From Seriola aureovittata (Eukaryota; Chordata; Actinopteri; Carangiformes; Carangidae): a stretch of DNA of 64,000 nucleotides. The notes under the pieces are model-generated. The model did no database searches, had not been told where the DNA came from, and worked only from the letters and a program-made list of their open reading frames with translations. The stretch lies in the NCBI RefSeq assembly GCF_021018895.1, contig NC_079374.1, positions 51,212-115,211 of the forward strand, in the 5' to 3' direction. Made by a program: the position numbers and the translations under genes. This document shows positions 39,932-53,290 of the stretch, in pieces. The stretch's first letter is position 1, and each line of letters begins with the position of its first letter.

Positions 39932-42900
39932 ATGGCGAGTACGAGGTAAGATCATATTAAATGACCTGTCAGGTTCTGCATAATCTCTGACCTCATGGTT
40001 CAGTTTTGTGGTTTCTGCAGGTTTCTCCTCATCTCTACTGGCTGTAGATCTTGTTTAGTTGAATATGCTTGTCTGTAGGCCTCCGCACACCGATGTAGGT
40101 ATGTGAAACACGAAACTTTTCTTGATAGGTGCGCAAAAATAAACTCTATTGCGGGGGGTTTTTTAGACATACAGATATTATGAGTCAGGGATTACACTTT
40201 CAACGTATACATTCTGTTGTTCATATCATGTGAGGAGGAGATAATAAGACTTCATGCATGACTGAAATTCCAGCTTCCGTTGTTTGGAGGGTTTCAATTT
40301 GTTTCCTGTTGCTAAAGCTTCAGTTCTCATTAAGTCAGCTCAGGAGGGTTTTTGATTTGTGATGACAGCAGCTGCGCTGTTGTTTTATGTGGTTTCATCT
40401 CACAGTCAGTTACTGAAAAGATGGAAACCCACAGAGCTGAAGCACCTTGACTGCAACAGTTTAATTCATCACCTCTGCTGGTTCATTTCTTCACTTTCAC
40501 ACTGGAACCTCATCACAGCAATATTCTGCTAATTTTTAATGTTAGTGTCAAATATGAATAAACAAAAACAAAAATCACATTTCTTCCAAATTTATCAACC
40601 AATTGTTGACATCATTATTCAAGGTAAAATTTCAGAGCCAGTCAAAGGCTCAACAGATCCATTTTTATCTTGTTAAAAAACACTGAAGAAATACTTAAAA
40701 TCTTTAAAATGCTCCTGTGATATCTATATATAGTGTTTTACAGCTCTGAACTGTAACTGATACGTGCTGATTTTCCTACAGCTGCTGCTAGACCCTGCAA
40801 TTAACCAGCAGTAGAAGGTCTCAGTGGTCTTGGAGGTCTATAGTTAATCTGTGAGTTAGTCATGTGGCTTGTTCCTTGCCCAGTAAGGTCTTTCTGTATA
40901 CGGAGGAGGAGCTTAAAATCAGCTCTAAATTTAACAGGAAGTTAAACTGGACTAATGTGGTCTCTCATGTCTCCTCTGGTTAATAGCCAAGCTGCAGAGT
41001 TTTGAATAAGCTTAGGTCTCTCAGTGGTAAAAAAAAAAAGTGCCTTGCAGTGATCGAGTCAGCCTGAAATGAATGCATGAAGCACGTCAGGAGGAGGTTG
41101 TGGTGGATGAATGAATATGAAACAGGAGAGCGGTGTTCGATTCCCATGTTGTTTCTATTATCCATCACCGTTTGTTGTTATTACTGTAACCATGACAACA
41201 AAGATCGTCTAAAGTTGACAAAGTACTTATTTCAACCTGAATCACGCCATGAGCATTACTATAGTAACCATGGCGACAAAGGTAGGCACACCGCTCTCGG
41301 TACAGTCTGCGTGTTTATTATTGTATTGACAACCAAGATCTATTTCAGGAGACACTCCTATGGGTCATATCAGGGTCATCATATCGATGTTGTAATTTCC
41401 ACAGGTTATTAAACAGCATTTCTCTTTTTGATTTGATTGTTCATCCATTTATTTATTGCTAGAAGACGGGTAGTAATGGAGTTTACAGCTGCAGCATCAT
41501 TCGGTTCAGCAGAGATGTACAGTTGTGTGTCATCAGCGTAACTATGGAAACATACATTGTGCTGATGACATCACCACATGGCAGCATGTACAGTGAGAAT
41601 AATAATGAACCAAGGCAGCAGATTTCAGGTTTCTCAGAGACACCTGTCAACACAAACCAGAGCTGGTTTCAAAATAAATGGATCTCCAGTCTTATTACTT
41701 TTTATTCTCCATAAATCTCTTAACTCTGCTTATTTAATTGTTCCAAAATCTAAAAATAATCTTTCCTCATGCAGTTCCTGTCCTGTTGAATAAACAAGAC
41801 TGTTTACCTTTTCAAATCTATTTCTTCATGTTGCTTTTCTTCATCAGTGTTTGTTCCACTAACACCTGAGTCTTACTTTGTTAGTTACCTAAACTCTGCT
41901 GTTGTTATAGCCACATTCTTAGCTGTATGTTTGAGATTGTGTTTACTACAGTCTATGAGACTTCATATGTTAACAGGCACAGACTCTTTTCTTATGTCAT
42001 CTGCATGAATGAATTAAAAAAAAATCCTGTGAGACTCTTCACATACAGTAGACATGAGAGTCTTGTTTTATGTCTTGACCTTCTGTTTGGTCCCTGATCA
42101 ACAAATCTGATCAGATTTTATAAAACAACAGCGGGTTCAAAACATTAAATGATCAAAGTAGTTGAATTTATTAAATATTAATTCAGTTTTCATCTAGGTC
42201 AGTGCTGAAGCCTTGTGTACTGATCTGTGTCTGAATAGAGACTGAACTAACATTTACTTAACAGACACCAAAAACATTCTAACCCATGATTCTGATTCCA
42301 GGTCTGGAAAAGTTAAACTGCAGCACCTGCCCCCAGACCCTCAGAGGCCCTTACCTGTCTGTGTAATCAGGTTTCGTTTAAGAGGCTTCAGCCCTTAATA
42401 AATCAGATCAACTGTGAAATCACTTTGTGTGTTTGTTGAAGTAGAGCGCAGGTCTACTTAATTAATTACACTCTTTATGTGTACCCGGTCTCATTTTTTG
42501 GAGTTGAGGGTTAGGTCTTTTTTTATCTGATGTTTTCCTTGTACTTGGCCAGCAGAAAGAAAAATGTGTAAACACGCTAAAGCAGTCAGAGCTTTTATTC
42601 TTTTACCTCACTGGTGAAGCTCAGGTCTTTAACATTACACCTCTTGTCTTTCTGTAGCTGAGGTTTTCCCTGTAGTTGGCAGCAGAAGGACAAATGTTGT
42701 GTAACCACAATGAAGCAATCAGAACTGTGAACAGGAACCCAAACAGGAAAAAGTCAAACAGTCCTCAGACTGTCACTGAGTGTCAACCCACACAATTTAA
42801 CCACAAGCAAAGAGAAATGAACGGACACTGACACCAAGTAAAAAGTCGTGTTCTTTGTTGGTTCTCAGAGTCACAAACTTGCAGAGTGCAAAGCAGCAGC

Positions 42901-45900
42901 CGCTGGTTCAGCCTCAGGGAGCTGTACAGATGCGCATTAAGAGCTCACAGACCTCCGGAGACCGTCTGAGTCAGTCCAAGTCCATGGTGCTGCAGGAGTC
43001 TGACCTCCCACAGAAACCTGTACGTAAACTACAAACAACTGCAAAGTAAACTAAAAAAGCTGCAGTTCACTTTTTAACTGATCCGTTCCATCTGCAGATC
43101 TCCCGGCATCGCAGGAACCAATCTCAGCACAACGTTGCTGTTGCAGGAGCTGCAGTGTTTGAACCAGTGGTAAGAAAGAACATATCACTAAACAAACTGA
43201 ACATCAGCTCCAAACTCAGGCCTGTCTGAGGCCTAAACACATTGTTCTCTGTTCAGAAACTTTATTTCCACACAAATCGATTCTGCAGACCTTACCAACA
43301 GACACAGTATGTGTGTCTGTTCACAGTTTATATTTATTTCATACACTTCTGTCTCATCACATATTCAATTTCAACTTTCCTCCAAAACCAAGCCTTGTCA
43401 CCCTCAGCCAACATCGTCTGTGTTTTACTTTATCTCTATTTTAATGCAATCATTTAATGTTACATATTCACTGATAAAAAAATATCAGGACAGAAATGAT
43501 TACAAAGGCACAAAGATTAACTCTAGTGTTGAAGTCAAATAAACTTGTTTTAGAATTAAATGAGTGAATACTTCTGTTAATGCATGTACCTGCATGTGTT
43601 TCTACAGGTGGAACTGAAAGGTGAACACCTGAATGTGGCTAAAATCTCAGACAGTGGTAAGAAGCAGAGGAAGAACTGGACTTCAATGTGGACCGTGTTG
43701 ACCTTAGACCAGCTACTGTTTAATAAAGACAGACAACAAGAATCTGCTCAGGTATCAAACTGATCTCCTATCTACTTTATCTAGTTTCACTTTGTTATCT
43801 CTTCTTTATCTCTACTCAATCTATTGTTTATCTCCACTTCATCTTTACTGTATCACTACTTCATCTCTTCAGACAGACAAGAATCTGGTCAATTATCTCA
43901 TCATCTGTATTGTATCTCTACTTTATATCTATTCTATGAAGAGAAAACACACGGCCGATCTCATATGAATATATTTCCTTTCTGTCACTCTGTAGATTTT
44001 TGAACAAACTGAACTGACTTTTATAAAGTTCAAATTTTTCATTGGTTAATGCAACCAATGATGTTTATCTGGGTCCAAGTCAATTAATTTAATTGATTAT
44101 ATTAGATTATGTAGTATTACAAAGGTCAAATTAAACTTGGTGTACCTGCAGCTGAACAGATTCTGAATTAATATTTTTTATTTCTAACTTCGTCATGTGT
44201 CATCATTTTGTCTGTGTTCACTCTCTCTGCTCAGAAACCAGGAAGTAAGACAGATGTGGTCCAGCTGTGTGGAGCTGTTGTCGAATGGACAACAGAGAAG
44301 TCGAGCAGGAAAAATGTGTTCCAGGTAACAAACCTGTCACACTTTACACTGAACCAGGATTCAGGTTGAAGGCTGAAGCTGTTTTCTCTCCCTTCCTTCT
44401 GTTCACAACAGATCACAACAAACACAGGAAGTGAGTACCTCCTGCAGGTTGAGAGTAACTCCACTGCCAACAAATGGTATGACGCCATCAGAAAAGCTGT
44501 CAACTCTTCAGTAAGAACTCACTTCTATTTAAACCAGCTATTACTTCTATTGTCATGTTTTGACTTTTATTTTTGCATTGTCCGTTTACAAACTGTCAAC
44601 AACAGCTCAGAACCCACAGATATTTAAGTATGATTGAAAATATTCAGATAACTGTGATAAAAAAACTAAAAATTTCAGACACAGGTGGATGGAATATCCT
44701 TCAGAAAGAGAAACTCCAGCCCTTCTTTGGATTATTGGTGAAATAAAACTCTTTTTCTGTTTAGACTAAAGCAGATGGAGGTTTTCCCCTACGGAGGTCA
44801 AACAGCACAGAGTACCTGCCCAGACACAGCTCCCTATCTGGCTATGGCTCAGCCTCCCCCAACCCCAAGCAACGCAACCCGGTTCACAGACGCTCCATCA
44901 GTGAGTGACTATGTCACTATTATCTTAGTGGAGCATTTAACAGCTAAAGAGATGGTGGAGACCAAACACAGCTAAAAGAGAGGGAACACTGGACTTGGAT
45001 TCGTCAGGTGACACAAACAGCACTCCACATGAATCATCATGTTGATCTGCTGGATGTAGAAATACAGTACATATTAGACACTACTTCATAAATGTCAGAT
45101 GTATTTATAGAACATGTGCAGAAAGACTCAGTTATTTCAGGTTTAGTGTTCATGTTTTTGTGCAGACATGTTTGGCGGCTCAAAGCTGAAACACAGTACC
45201 TCGGACAGCGCTGACAAGAACGGAGTAAAGAACAGACTGAAGAAGTTCATCACCAGACGTCCATCCATGAAGACGCTACAGGAGAAAGGCCTCATCAAAG
45301 GTGTCTGCCTTTTGTTTACATGTTGAACCCATTAACACACAAATCCCCCTTTTCTTTCTTCCTAAGCAGCTTTAAACATGTTCAAGTCCAAATGAATCAT
45401 TATCATAAAATGAAGTTTATCATGCTGTTGTGGCTCTACATTGAAGTAGCCTACTGTGATGTTTCAACATGTCTGCTCCATCATTTCAAACATATTTTAC
45501 CACAATTCATCTTTGAATACTTTGAGATCTCCATTAGAATTTCAATACAGTTCTGCTGATTTGAATAACTAACAGTGTTAGTGGCAGGTGTAATGACGTG
45601 TTTCTGTACTTCAACCCTTAAATGATCAACTGTGCTGCAACATGAACTGTTAAACCTACAGTAACTTCCATGTTCATGTTGTAATGTCTGACTCAGATCG
45701 AGTGTTTGGGTGCCATCTGTTGACTCTATGCGAACGTGAAGGAACCACGGTGCCCAAGTTCGTTCAGACCTGTTTGGACGCCGTCAATAAACGAGGTACA
45801 TCCGTTAACAGCTGCTGCTGATATATTACTGCAGAGGAAACCGGAGAGAGACCTCATCCAGCACACTCAACCAGCAAAAGCCAGTACATGTGGATCCAGT

Positions 45901-48808
45901 ACAGCTAGTTCTTTGTGGATCTACTGGTTGATGCCAGTTTATGTATTGTTTCATATATTTTCTAATCAGCTGTGTGATTGTGTTTTCAGGTCTGGAGGTC
46001 GATGGAATCTACAGAGTCAGTGGAAATCTGGCTACAATCCAGAAACTTCGCTTTGTGGTCGATCAAGGTCAGTTCAACACAAAACTGATTGCACCTGCTC
46101 CAATCCTGTCTCCTACAAAATACATTTAAATTCTACCACTTTACAACAGAAAACCATACCACAAGGATTACAGCTTCATATAGCAGTTAAATGTCCTTCC
46201 CTTGTCACAGCCTGGCTCAACGGCTGGACAACCAGAAAGGGGAGATAACACAAGTTCAAATAAGGTATTTACAAAAAGGTAAATTAGATTCAGGCCGGCC
46301 AATAACTGAAAAGTAATGAACAGAAGAAAGGCCACAGTTGCCATCAGATCTGCTAGGAGCGAAGGATAACCAACACACCAACAGTCGGAGCGTCAACAGA
46401 GAGGACAGGCAGAGAGCAAGCGAACTCAAACAGAACTGAATGGGGATGTCTTTATGGTGCACACCGGGCCCAGGTGTATCACATCAGGCTGATGAGATTC
46501 CTGCATTCAGCGGGACACCTAGTGCTTCAGTTTCAGTGTATACATTATTACAGTCATGTATGTTAAATGATCTCGTGTATATGCCCTAGAGGAGGACCTG
46601 GACCTGGACCACAGTCAGTGGGAGGACATCCATGTCGTTACAGGAGCGCTAAAGATGTTTTTCCGTGAGCTGCCAGAGCCGCTGTTCCCCTTCAGGTTCT
46701 TCCAGCCGTTTGTGGAGGCCATCAGTGAGTAAAAACTGATCAAAAAATATGAAATAAAAATAGAATAACAGTAGAAACAACATATCTTCTGACATCAGAA
46801 GTGGATGAGATTCACCGTGGGGAGTCCTTTGAGGAGTACTGCAGCATAATGGGGTGTTGGACCGTTATGAGTTCTTTGGTCTGGCAGGAAGTCAAACACG
46901 TTTCCAGTTGGTCTCAGCCTCCATCACGGTCGTCTTGTCTAACAGATCCTGGTTTTCTGCTGTCAAACAGTGGATTCTTCCTGCCAGGTTAGAAGTGGGT
47001 TGTACAATGTTTGCAATTGGTTGTATAGTCAGCAGTTCACACAACCACCAGAGAAACAGTAATAAATGACAATTCATGAAACAGAAAAATCACAATTAGT
47101 TATTGATTAGGCCAGTGGCAGCCAGGATAGATGAGTTTTTCAGGCTGGCAGGTGGTTCAGGCATTTGATCAAGGTGTGTCCTGGGCACCTTCCATCGCAT
47201 GGTGTTCTGGGCATGTCCAATGACACCAAAACAACATACTGAAGAGATCACACTGAACATCTCAGTTCCCAGGACCAGCTGGAAACATCTGGTTGTTGTT
47301 AAGTTGTTAGGCCTGCTGCTATCACAACCTGCCTCTGGATTAGTGGCAGAGAACGGATGGAAAAAGACAAGGAAAACAAAATAGATTAATATAGGCCTAC
47401 ACAAATGTATACAGCGCACATCTATCTATAACATAAGATAATCTATATCTATAACACCATATGCATGGTTCTTTACATGTTAAACTGAAGTACACATGCA
47501 AAGCTACAACACTGTGCACACATTAAAATATGATACTATACACTCATTAGAACAACTGCCTCTGTCATTCCTCTGAACAGAGATAAAAGAATCCAAACAC
47601 AAAATTCAGGCTGTGAAGAAACTCATCCAGGAGCTACCCAGACCCAACCAGGACACCATGAAGCTGCTCTTCAGCCACCTGCACAGGTATGTCTACCATT
47701 CACTCAAACTCTGTTGAAATGTTGAAATCCATGTTTACGTGTTTAACATCCCTTGTTCAGAACTTCATTTAGTTGCTTGACCATTAATAAGAGGCTTCTT
47801 ACATTCAGTAAGTTGTCTCCATCAGCAAAGTTGTCTGATGTTACTGGTTCTGGTTCTTGGAAACAGATTTATGGACTGAATTGAGTTTCACTGAGAATTT
47901 GACAGGAAACAGGAACAAATCAGCTGACAAACAAGTAAACCATGTAAGTAGAATGCTGACATTTATAAAAAAGGTAAGAGCTGAGGACAGGATGTGATAC
48001 AGCTGGTGGAGCTCAGGTCTGACTGCAGCACACCTGTCTCCACTCTGTCACTGTGGAGGAGGGACAGGTGTCTTTAGTGTTTCTATCAGATCACTACATT
48101 GATTTACCTTCTTTCTCAAGCTGCACCATGAGAGTGAGCAGAGAGAGAGAGAAAGAGAGAGCTTCTGTTTAAATAGACAGGGAGACACTAGGTGGATTTC
48201 CTGTCAGTCAGTCTGTTGTATCACCGCAGAGCAGAGGGACACTTTGAAGAGACTGTGATGACAGTGGATCAGACAACAGGAGAACGAAATCCTCCACCAG
48301 ACAGAAAGTTTAAAACTGCACAGACGAAACAGACAAAACAAGGAGACTGCTGCTGCAGTGCCTAGAAGTGAAGAGTTACACCTGAGCTGCACCTCTTCAA
48401 TTTATACAGTGCCCTGGGGCAAAGAAACTACACAAATTCCTCCTCAAATGTAAATTACATGGATGTAAATATCACAATGTTTGGTTTTAAGTTTGTACCT
48501 GTATTCTTATGTAATAAACAATATATAAATAACAAATCACCCTATAGTATAATGCAGTGAAATTTAAAACACTGCAGCTGGTTATTGTGGATCTTACAGC
48601 CTGTATTTTTTTGCTGCTTTTCAGAGTTCTGGCCTTTTCCAGGAAGAACCTGATGTCCACTCAGGGCATCGGTATCGTGTTCGGCCCGACACTGATGTGG
48701 CCTGAGCTGGACGCAGGAAACATGGCAGTCAACATGGTCTACCAGAACCAGATTGTGGAGTTCATCCTGATCGAGAGCAGAGAGATCTTCAACCTGGACA
48801 GGAAGTAA
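39932..48808 (+). CDS. arhgap15: Rho GTPase-activating protein 15
   Basis: Thirteen coding exons: 39932-39945, 42869-43019, 43098-43169, 43608-43751, 44235-44324, 44412-44510, 44765-44900, 45166-45300, 45697-45795, 45990-46067, 46590-46724, 47581-47686, 48625-48808. Total 1443 nt, 480 aa (human about 475), all phases consistent. The N-terminal GAVQMRIKSS..DRLSQSKSMV segment is typical of ARHGAP15. A PH domain spans about residues 80-190 (KNWTSMWTVLTL, SSRKNVFQ). The basic linker KKFITRRPSMKTLQEKGLIK precedes the RhoGAP domain (about 280-475) with arginine finger Arg322 in GIYRVSG, KMFFRELPEPLFP and NMVYQNQIVE. The family stimulates GTP hydrolysis by Rac-type GTPases at the membrane in leukocytes. 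The 14-nt first coding exon is the least certain part: ATG, GT donor and phase fit, but it is short. PolyA signal at 48941-48946. Confidence 0.88.
39946..42868 (+). other. arhgap15 intron 1
   Basis: A 2.9-kb intron without coding signal. It holds an antisense L2 fragment (41472-41592) and other sequence with the look of old repeats near 40790-41300 (TGACAACAAAG and GTAACCATGGCGAC motifs). Confidence 0.5.
41472..41592 (-). mobile_element. L2-type LINE fragment, antisense
   Basis: On the minus strand about 120 bases match, with only scattered differences, the RT region of the L2 copy at 58845-58965, including ATGTATGTTTCCATAGTTAC and CACACAACTGTACATCTCTG. This copy lacks a few bases after GTCATCAG and is a truncated relic. 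Confidence 0.8.
46140..46520. repeat. Candidate interspersed repeat in arhgap15 intron 10
   Basis: Sequence with CGGAGCGTCAACAGAGAGGA, ACCGGGCCCAGGTGTATCAC and similar motifs resembles dispersed non-autonomous fish transposons in style. No ends were identified. Confidence 0.25.
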
Positions 48809-48940
48809 AAGTTCCTGAGGTGGAGCTGATCATCTGACGGACTCACATTTACACATCAAAGCTAAAAAATAACCAATTTACTTCTGAGATGTTATTGTTT
48901 TAAAACAGAAGCCATGCCTGGTTTGGGCTGGACTGTAAAA

Positions 48941-48946
48941 AATAAA
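48941..48946 (+). terminator. Polyadenylation signal of arhgap15
   Basis: AATAAA lies 133 bases after the arhgap15 stop codon. Confidence 0.6.
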
Positions 48947-50145
48947 TGGATGGTTTCTGGTCAGAACATATTTTGAAGATAATTTTTTAATTACGACAAA
49001 CGGATCAGCTCACGGTGTCTGTCCAACAGTGACCACTGCTGTCACCTGCCTCATTTCAAAACATTTTTTAAGGTACATCAAAAACTTCCCAACGAGTTTC
49101 AGAGATTCCTGTCCGTCCATCTATCCATCAGCTATACCACTAATCCTATGAGGGTCATGGGGGGGCTGAAGCCGATACCAGCTGTCACAAGGAGTATATT
49201 TATAGTGTATAGCTGTACAGAAATAATAATCTTGTTGATATTGAAGAAATGATAAACTCGTACTATGGGATGATTAATCATGGTCATGTTTTAGATCTGA
49301 GTGCAGGAGACAAAGTCGGTTCAACATTATTAACTTTACTCCACTTTACGCCAGAATAAGTCAGTGTGAAATATTGATGCACAGTCATATTTTTGACCTA
49401 CAGATTCTAAACAGAACATTAACAGTGACCCCACATTGACAGAGCCCACACTGCGCACAAGAGCACCCAGATCAGTAACAGTCCATTTCCAGAACCACAA
49501 GGTGAGGCACAGCTGCCTCCAGCTGCCTGGCAGAGGACGACGTTCAGGTGAATGAGTGCAGGATATTTGTTTAAGCAGTGTAATTGATGTAACTTACAGA
49601 CATAAGAAAGCTTCAGCAAAGAAAAATCAAGTCACAGAATTTTTCCTGCAAGCCTGAAATTATTTGAGAAGGATGGAAACATCAAGATGTTTGGTAACTC
49701 TCGAGTCACGGCAGAGGGTCTACATGCTTATGGCATCAGCATGGAGACTCCAGCTGGGTTAGGGTTAACCTTAACCCTGTGGGGGTCTGGCAAGTGAGGA
49801 ATGGTGGAACAGAATTTCAGAACTGGAGGCTGCTGGGCTGAACATGTGGTAGAGGGAAAGGCAGGTGGGGAGGGACTCTGTTAGATTCGTCAGGGAAGGG
49901 CAGGAACCGGAGCTGAGGCAGGCAGACAGGACATGAATAATACCGCGGCACAAGGAAAGTGAGGTCAGACTGATGTTTTAAATAATCACGAGGAAACAAA
50001 CAAACCTTTACAGAGAGGCCTAGATGTGTACCACTCCGGTAGACTGAATAATCTGGCCAAGAGGGACTGTAAAACCAGGGCTGAAATACTGCTGGCTGAT
50101 AAGATGACGTGAGTCAGGAGAGGAACCAGGGAGGAGACATAGGAA

Positions 50146-50217
50146 AAGCCAGAGAGAGAGAGAGAGAGAGAGAAAAAGAAAAAGAAGAGAGAGAGAGAGA
50201 GAGAGAGAAAAAGAAAA

Positions 50218-50285
<68 letters not shown>
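50146..50285. repeat. GA microsatellite
   Basis: About 140 bases of AGAGAG with three AAAAAGAAAAAGAAG interruptions. It produces spurious Glu/Arg and Ser/Leu open frames on the two strands. Confidence 0.97.
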
Positions 50286-50290
<5 letters not shown>

Positions 50291-50704
50291 CACGGGGTGG
50301 AGACCAAAGGAGAATGGGGAACACACCTGGAGCCTGGACCAGGACCATGGCAGTTCTTCCAGTTTTTAAAATGGGAGACAAACACAGCTTTACTAACTAC
50401 ACACCAGTGTCCTGGGTTAGGACTGCTGTCCTGCTTTCACTTTGTTTGTATGAAAACTTGATCGTTTTAATGAAAAGAATTAAATTGTTGAGTGAGAGTC
50501 AGTTCGGCTTTCAGACAATTGATCTACAGCTTTGATATGAATGAATTTAAGAATTATATAGCATTTGATCATACCATCTTAATTCTTTAAATAACATACT
50601 GTATGTCGTGAGAGTAGTTCTAACCTATTTAAAAATATTTAAGGATGTGTTCATTTATTCATTTTAACTAAATTAAGTTTTTTTTGTTAAATTCCAGGAC
50701 ACAT

Positions 50705-50740
50705 CATCATCAGGCGTTTCGGCCACTAGGAAGGCCGTAT
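50705..50740 (-). other. Hammerhead-like remnant of a Penelope-type terminal region
   Basis: On the minus strand GGCC-TTCCTAGT-GGCC forms a helix and is followed directly by GAAACG and then CCTGATGATG. The helix plus GAAAC and a nearby CTGATGA recall hammerhead motifs of Penelope-like elements. No coding remnant is adjacent. Confidence 0.3.
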
Positions 50741-51254
50741 AATATCTGTTGTGTGAATTGTGCAGTTTGTTTTACAATTCAAAGCCACAAAAGAGACCAA
50801 ATATGACACATGATGAAATTTATTTCAGTATGACAGATCCACCTGTGCTTCAGTCATTTTCTTTTCCTTCCTTTCCTCATGAATATTTTTTATCATCTTC
50901 ATGAATATACACAAAAAAATCCCTGGCTGATCCTTTAGTTCACTTGTGCTGGGAGTCAAAATAAAACCTTTGAAGGTTTTTTTACTCTGTACTTCATTCA
51001 GATAATGTTCATATAGAAACATATCAACATCAATAATAAAAAGTGTAACCCTGTCACAATGACACTGACACACATCAATTTATTTTAACCCCATTTCATG
51101 TTTGTCTGTACCACGCTGTAAGACGGTTGATAAATGTGTAGTTACGTGTTATACTCATTTCTGCACATCAGCAAATAATACATGTTTTAATGGACCTTGA
51201 ATTTATTCGCACAAGTCAGCAGGTTATAGATTAGTTTCTAATTGAGCTGGAAAC

Positions 51255-51415
51255 ACAAATACAGTGGAAACTGCTTATAGTGATAGATATAGTGGGAATT
51301 GTTGGGTTTCTCTCTATAATAAAGTAAGGTCTTGGCCTTACCCTGTAAAGTGCTGTGAGATAATGTACTCTGTGATTGGCCGCTGTACAAATAAAATTGA
51401 ATTGAAAAATTTAAT
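51255..51415 (+). mobile_element. 3' tail fragment of an L2-type LINE or L2-tailed SINE
   Basis: CTGTAAAGTGCTGTGAGATA, GTGATTGGCCGCTGTACAAA and the end ATAAAATTGAATTGAA match the well-known 3' end shared by fish L2-type LINEs and the SINEs that use them. No coding part is attached. Confidence 0.6.
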
Positions 51416-53257
51416 ATGGTCCAGGCATTTTGAGCAGAGAGAGCAGGAAGTCATTACACAGTGTCTTCAAACACCTGGTTCAGTGTTGAAAGAGTCTCAG
51501 TATATGACAGCTAATCATTTTTCATATGTTGTATGAAAAGATCCAGAACGAACATGATGACTGTAAAATAATTATTTCAACTGTATTTGTATAGAAATTA
51601 TTCTGATCACTGTAACTGATCGTTATAATCAGCTGATCACTATAATCAGCTGATCACCGTAGTCAGCAGGTAGGGGTTAAAGTAAAGTGACCATAAACGC
51701 TACAGATAACACGACTTCCTGAAAGATCAGCATCGAGTCAGTGGGGAACATCATTTACTTCCTGTTATTCAACCAATCGTTGAACAGGAGTGTTAATAAT
51801 AACAATACATTTGTGATGGTCAATCAGTATGAAAGTCCAACGGTCACCTCACTGCTGTGTTACTGTCCACAACCTTCAACACACTGCAGGATACACAACA
51901 ACTGCACCAAAGTTTAACACATCAAGTCCACAGACTCACAGACACTGCTGCTATAAAGACTCACGACACACAGCAGCAAGTAAGCACTGTTTTACACTGA
52001 AGAAAAATCACATATGCAGAAACACTTTGAGTAGCTGATGAATACTGTTCCAACAAAGTAAAGACTTTCCATTGATAACATTTATAAAAAACTTCAGAAA
52101 TAATGTTGAAATATCAAAGACCAATATCAGTGTCAACGCTTTCAGTCCATGAAACGTTAGGAATAATAAAACACCTTGTATCATTATACTGTTTAAAAAT
52201 CACAAGATAGTGTAACATAAAAATTATCTGTCCCAAGTCACAATAATATTCTACCTTAATTACTGTTTGTGTTCGTTTTATGTATTTGTGTATTTGTCCT
52301 ATTTCACTTCCGCTTAAAGATCATTATAAATCTGTCTCATGAGGTCAAAATATGAGATTTGACTCGGTGTCAGGAAAGTCACAATATTATGAGAAATAAA
52401 GACGCAGTTTGACCAAATGGCTCTGTAAGTTTACAAGAAAAATAACACTGAGGTAAAACTGTATTTTTAGAAATGAATTTAATATTAACAGTATTCACTG
52501 TTTGCAATACATGTTGATAGTATACACACAATGAAGTTAGAAATACTGTTTTATCATGAAATGTAAAATTATAAAGTTATGAGTGTCCAACTTTATACTT
52601 AATATTATGTTAGAAAACATTGTTTTTATTGTAAAATTACAGCTATATCTCATAATATAACTTTCACTATATTAGCAACATTTTACCTTTATTTCCTGAT
52701 AGTGGACACAATACTGTCACAATATTATATTTTACTTATTTATATTAATTTCTCTGCCGAGTCTGGTTTCATCCTGATAAAGGACAAATCCAAATGATCA
52801 CTTTTGATTCAAATCCCTAAGAGATCCCTATGAGATATAATAAAAACTATAAATAAACTATAATAAACTATACATGTCTTATTTTGATTTTATTTTTGCT
52901 TTTATTTTTTATCATTCCTAACTTTTCATTCATTTTGTCTTTTATAACAGGTCTGAACTGCTGATCCTCATTAAAATAAATATTGAACTTGTTCAACTCA
53001 TCAAACTGAACTGATCTCATCAGACAAACAGCACCAGAGCTGACTGATGTTCCGTCAGAAACAAAAGAGAAAGACAGAAGAAAGCACTTGTTGGCTGTTA
53101 AGGTGGAATGGCTGTTAAGGTGGAAAGCTGTGGAAATGAGGAGTCTGGTTCCAGTAAAGGCAGAGCGGTGAGAATAGGAGAATTCAGAAATCCAAAAATC
53201 CACAGAGAAGAAAACTGATCCAGTCGTCTAACTGTGAAGACAGGAAGTGATGAACCT

Positions 53258-53263
53258 TTATTT
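53258..53263 (-). terminator. Candidate polyadenylation signal of kif5c
   Basis: TTTATT on the plus strand gives AATAAA on the minus strand. If used, the kif5c 3' UTR would run about 2.4 kb through the minisatellite. Confidence 0.3.
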
Positions 53264-53290
53264 ATACAGAATGACGTTAAAAAGCATGAC

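Larger units (their letters stand above)
48950..53257. other. Intergenic region between convergent arhgap15 and kif5c
   Basis: AT-rich DNA without recognisable genes. It holds a GA microsatellite (50146-50285), a small hammerhead-like remnant (50705-50740), an L2-type 3' tail (51255-51415) and short imperfect repeats of CAGCTGATCAC near 51625-51670. A few open frames of 60-110 codons have no conserved character. Confidence 0.5.

Noticed and set aside
41125..41150. B-box-like GGTGTTCGATTCCC as a tRNA or SINE
   Set aside because: No matching A box at the right distance and no A tail.
50109..50385. Glu/Arg- and Ser/Leu-rich ORFs
   Set aside because: They are products of the GA microsatellite.
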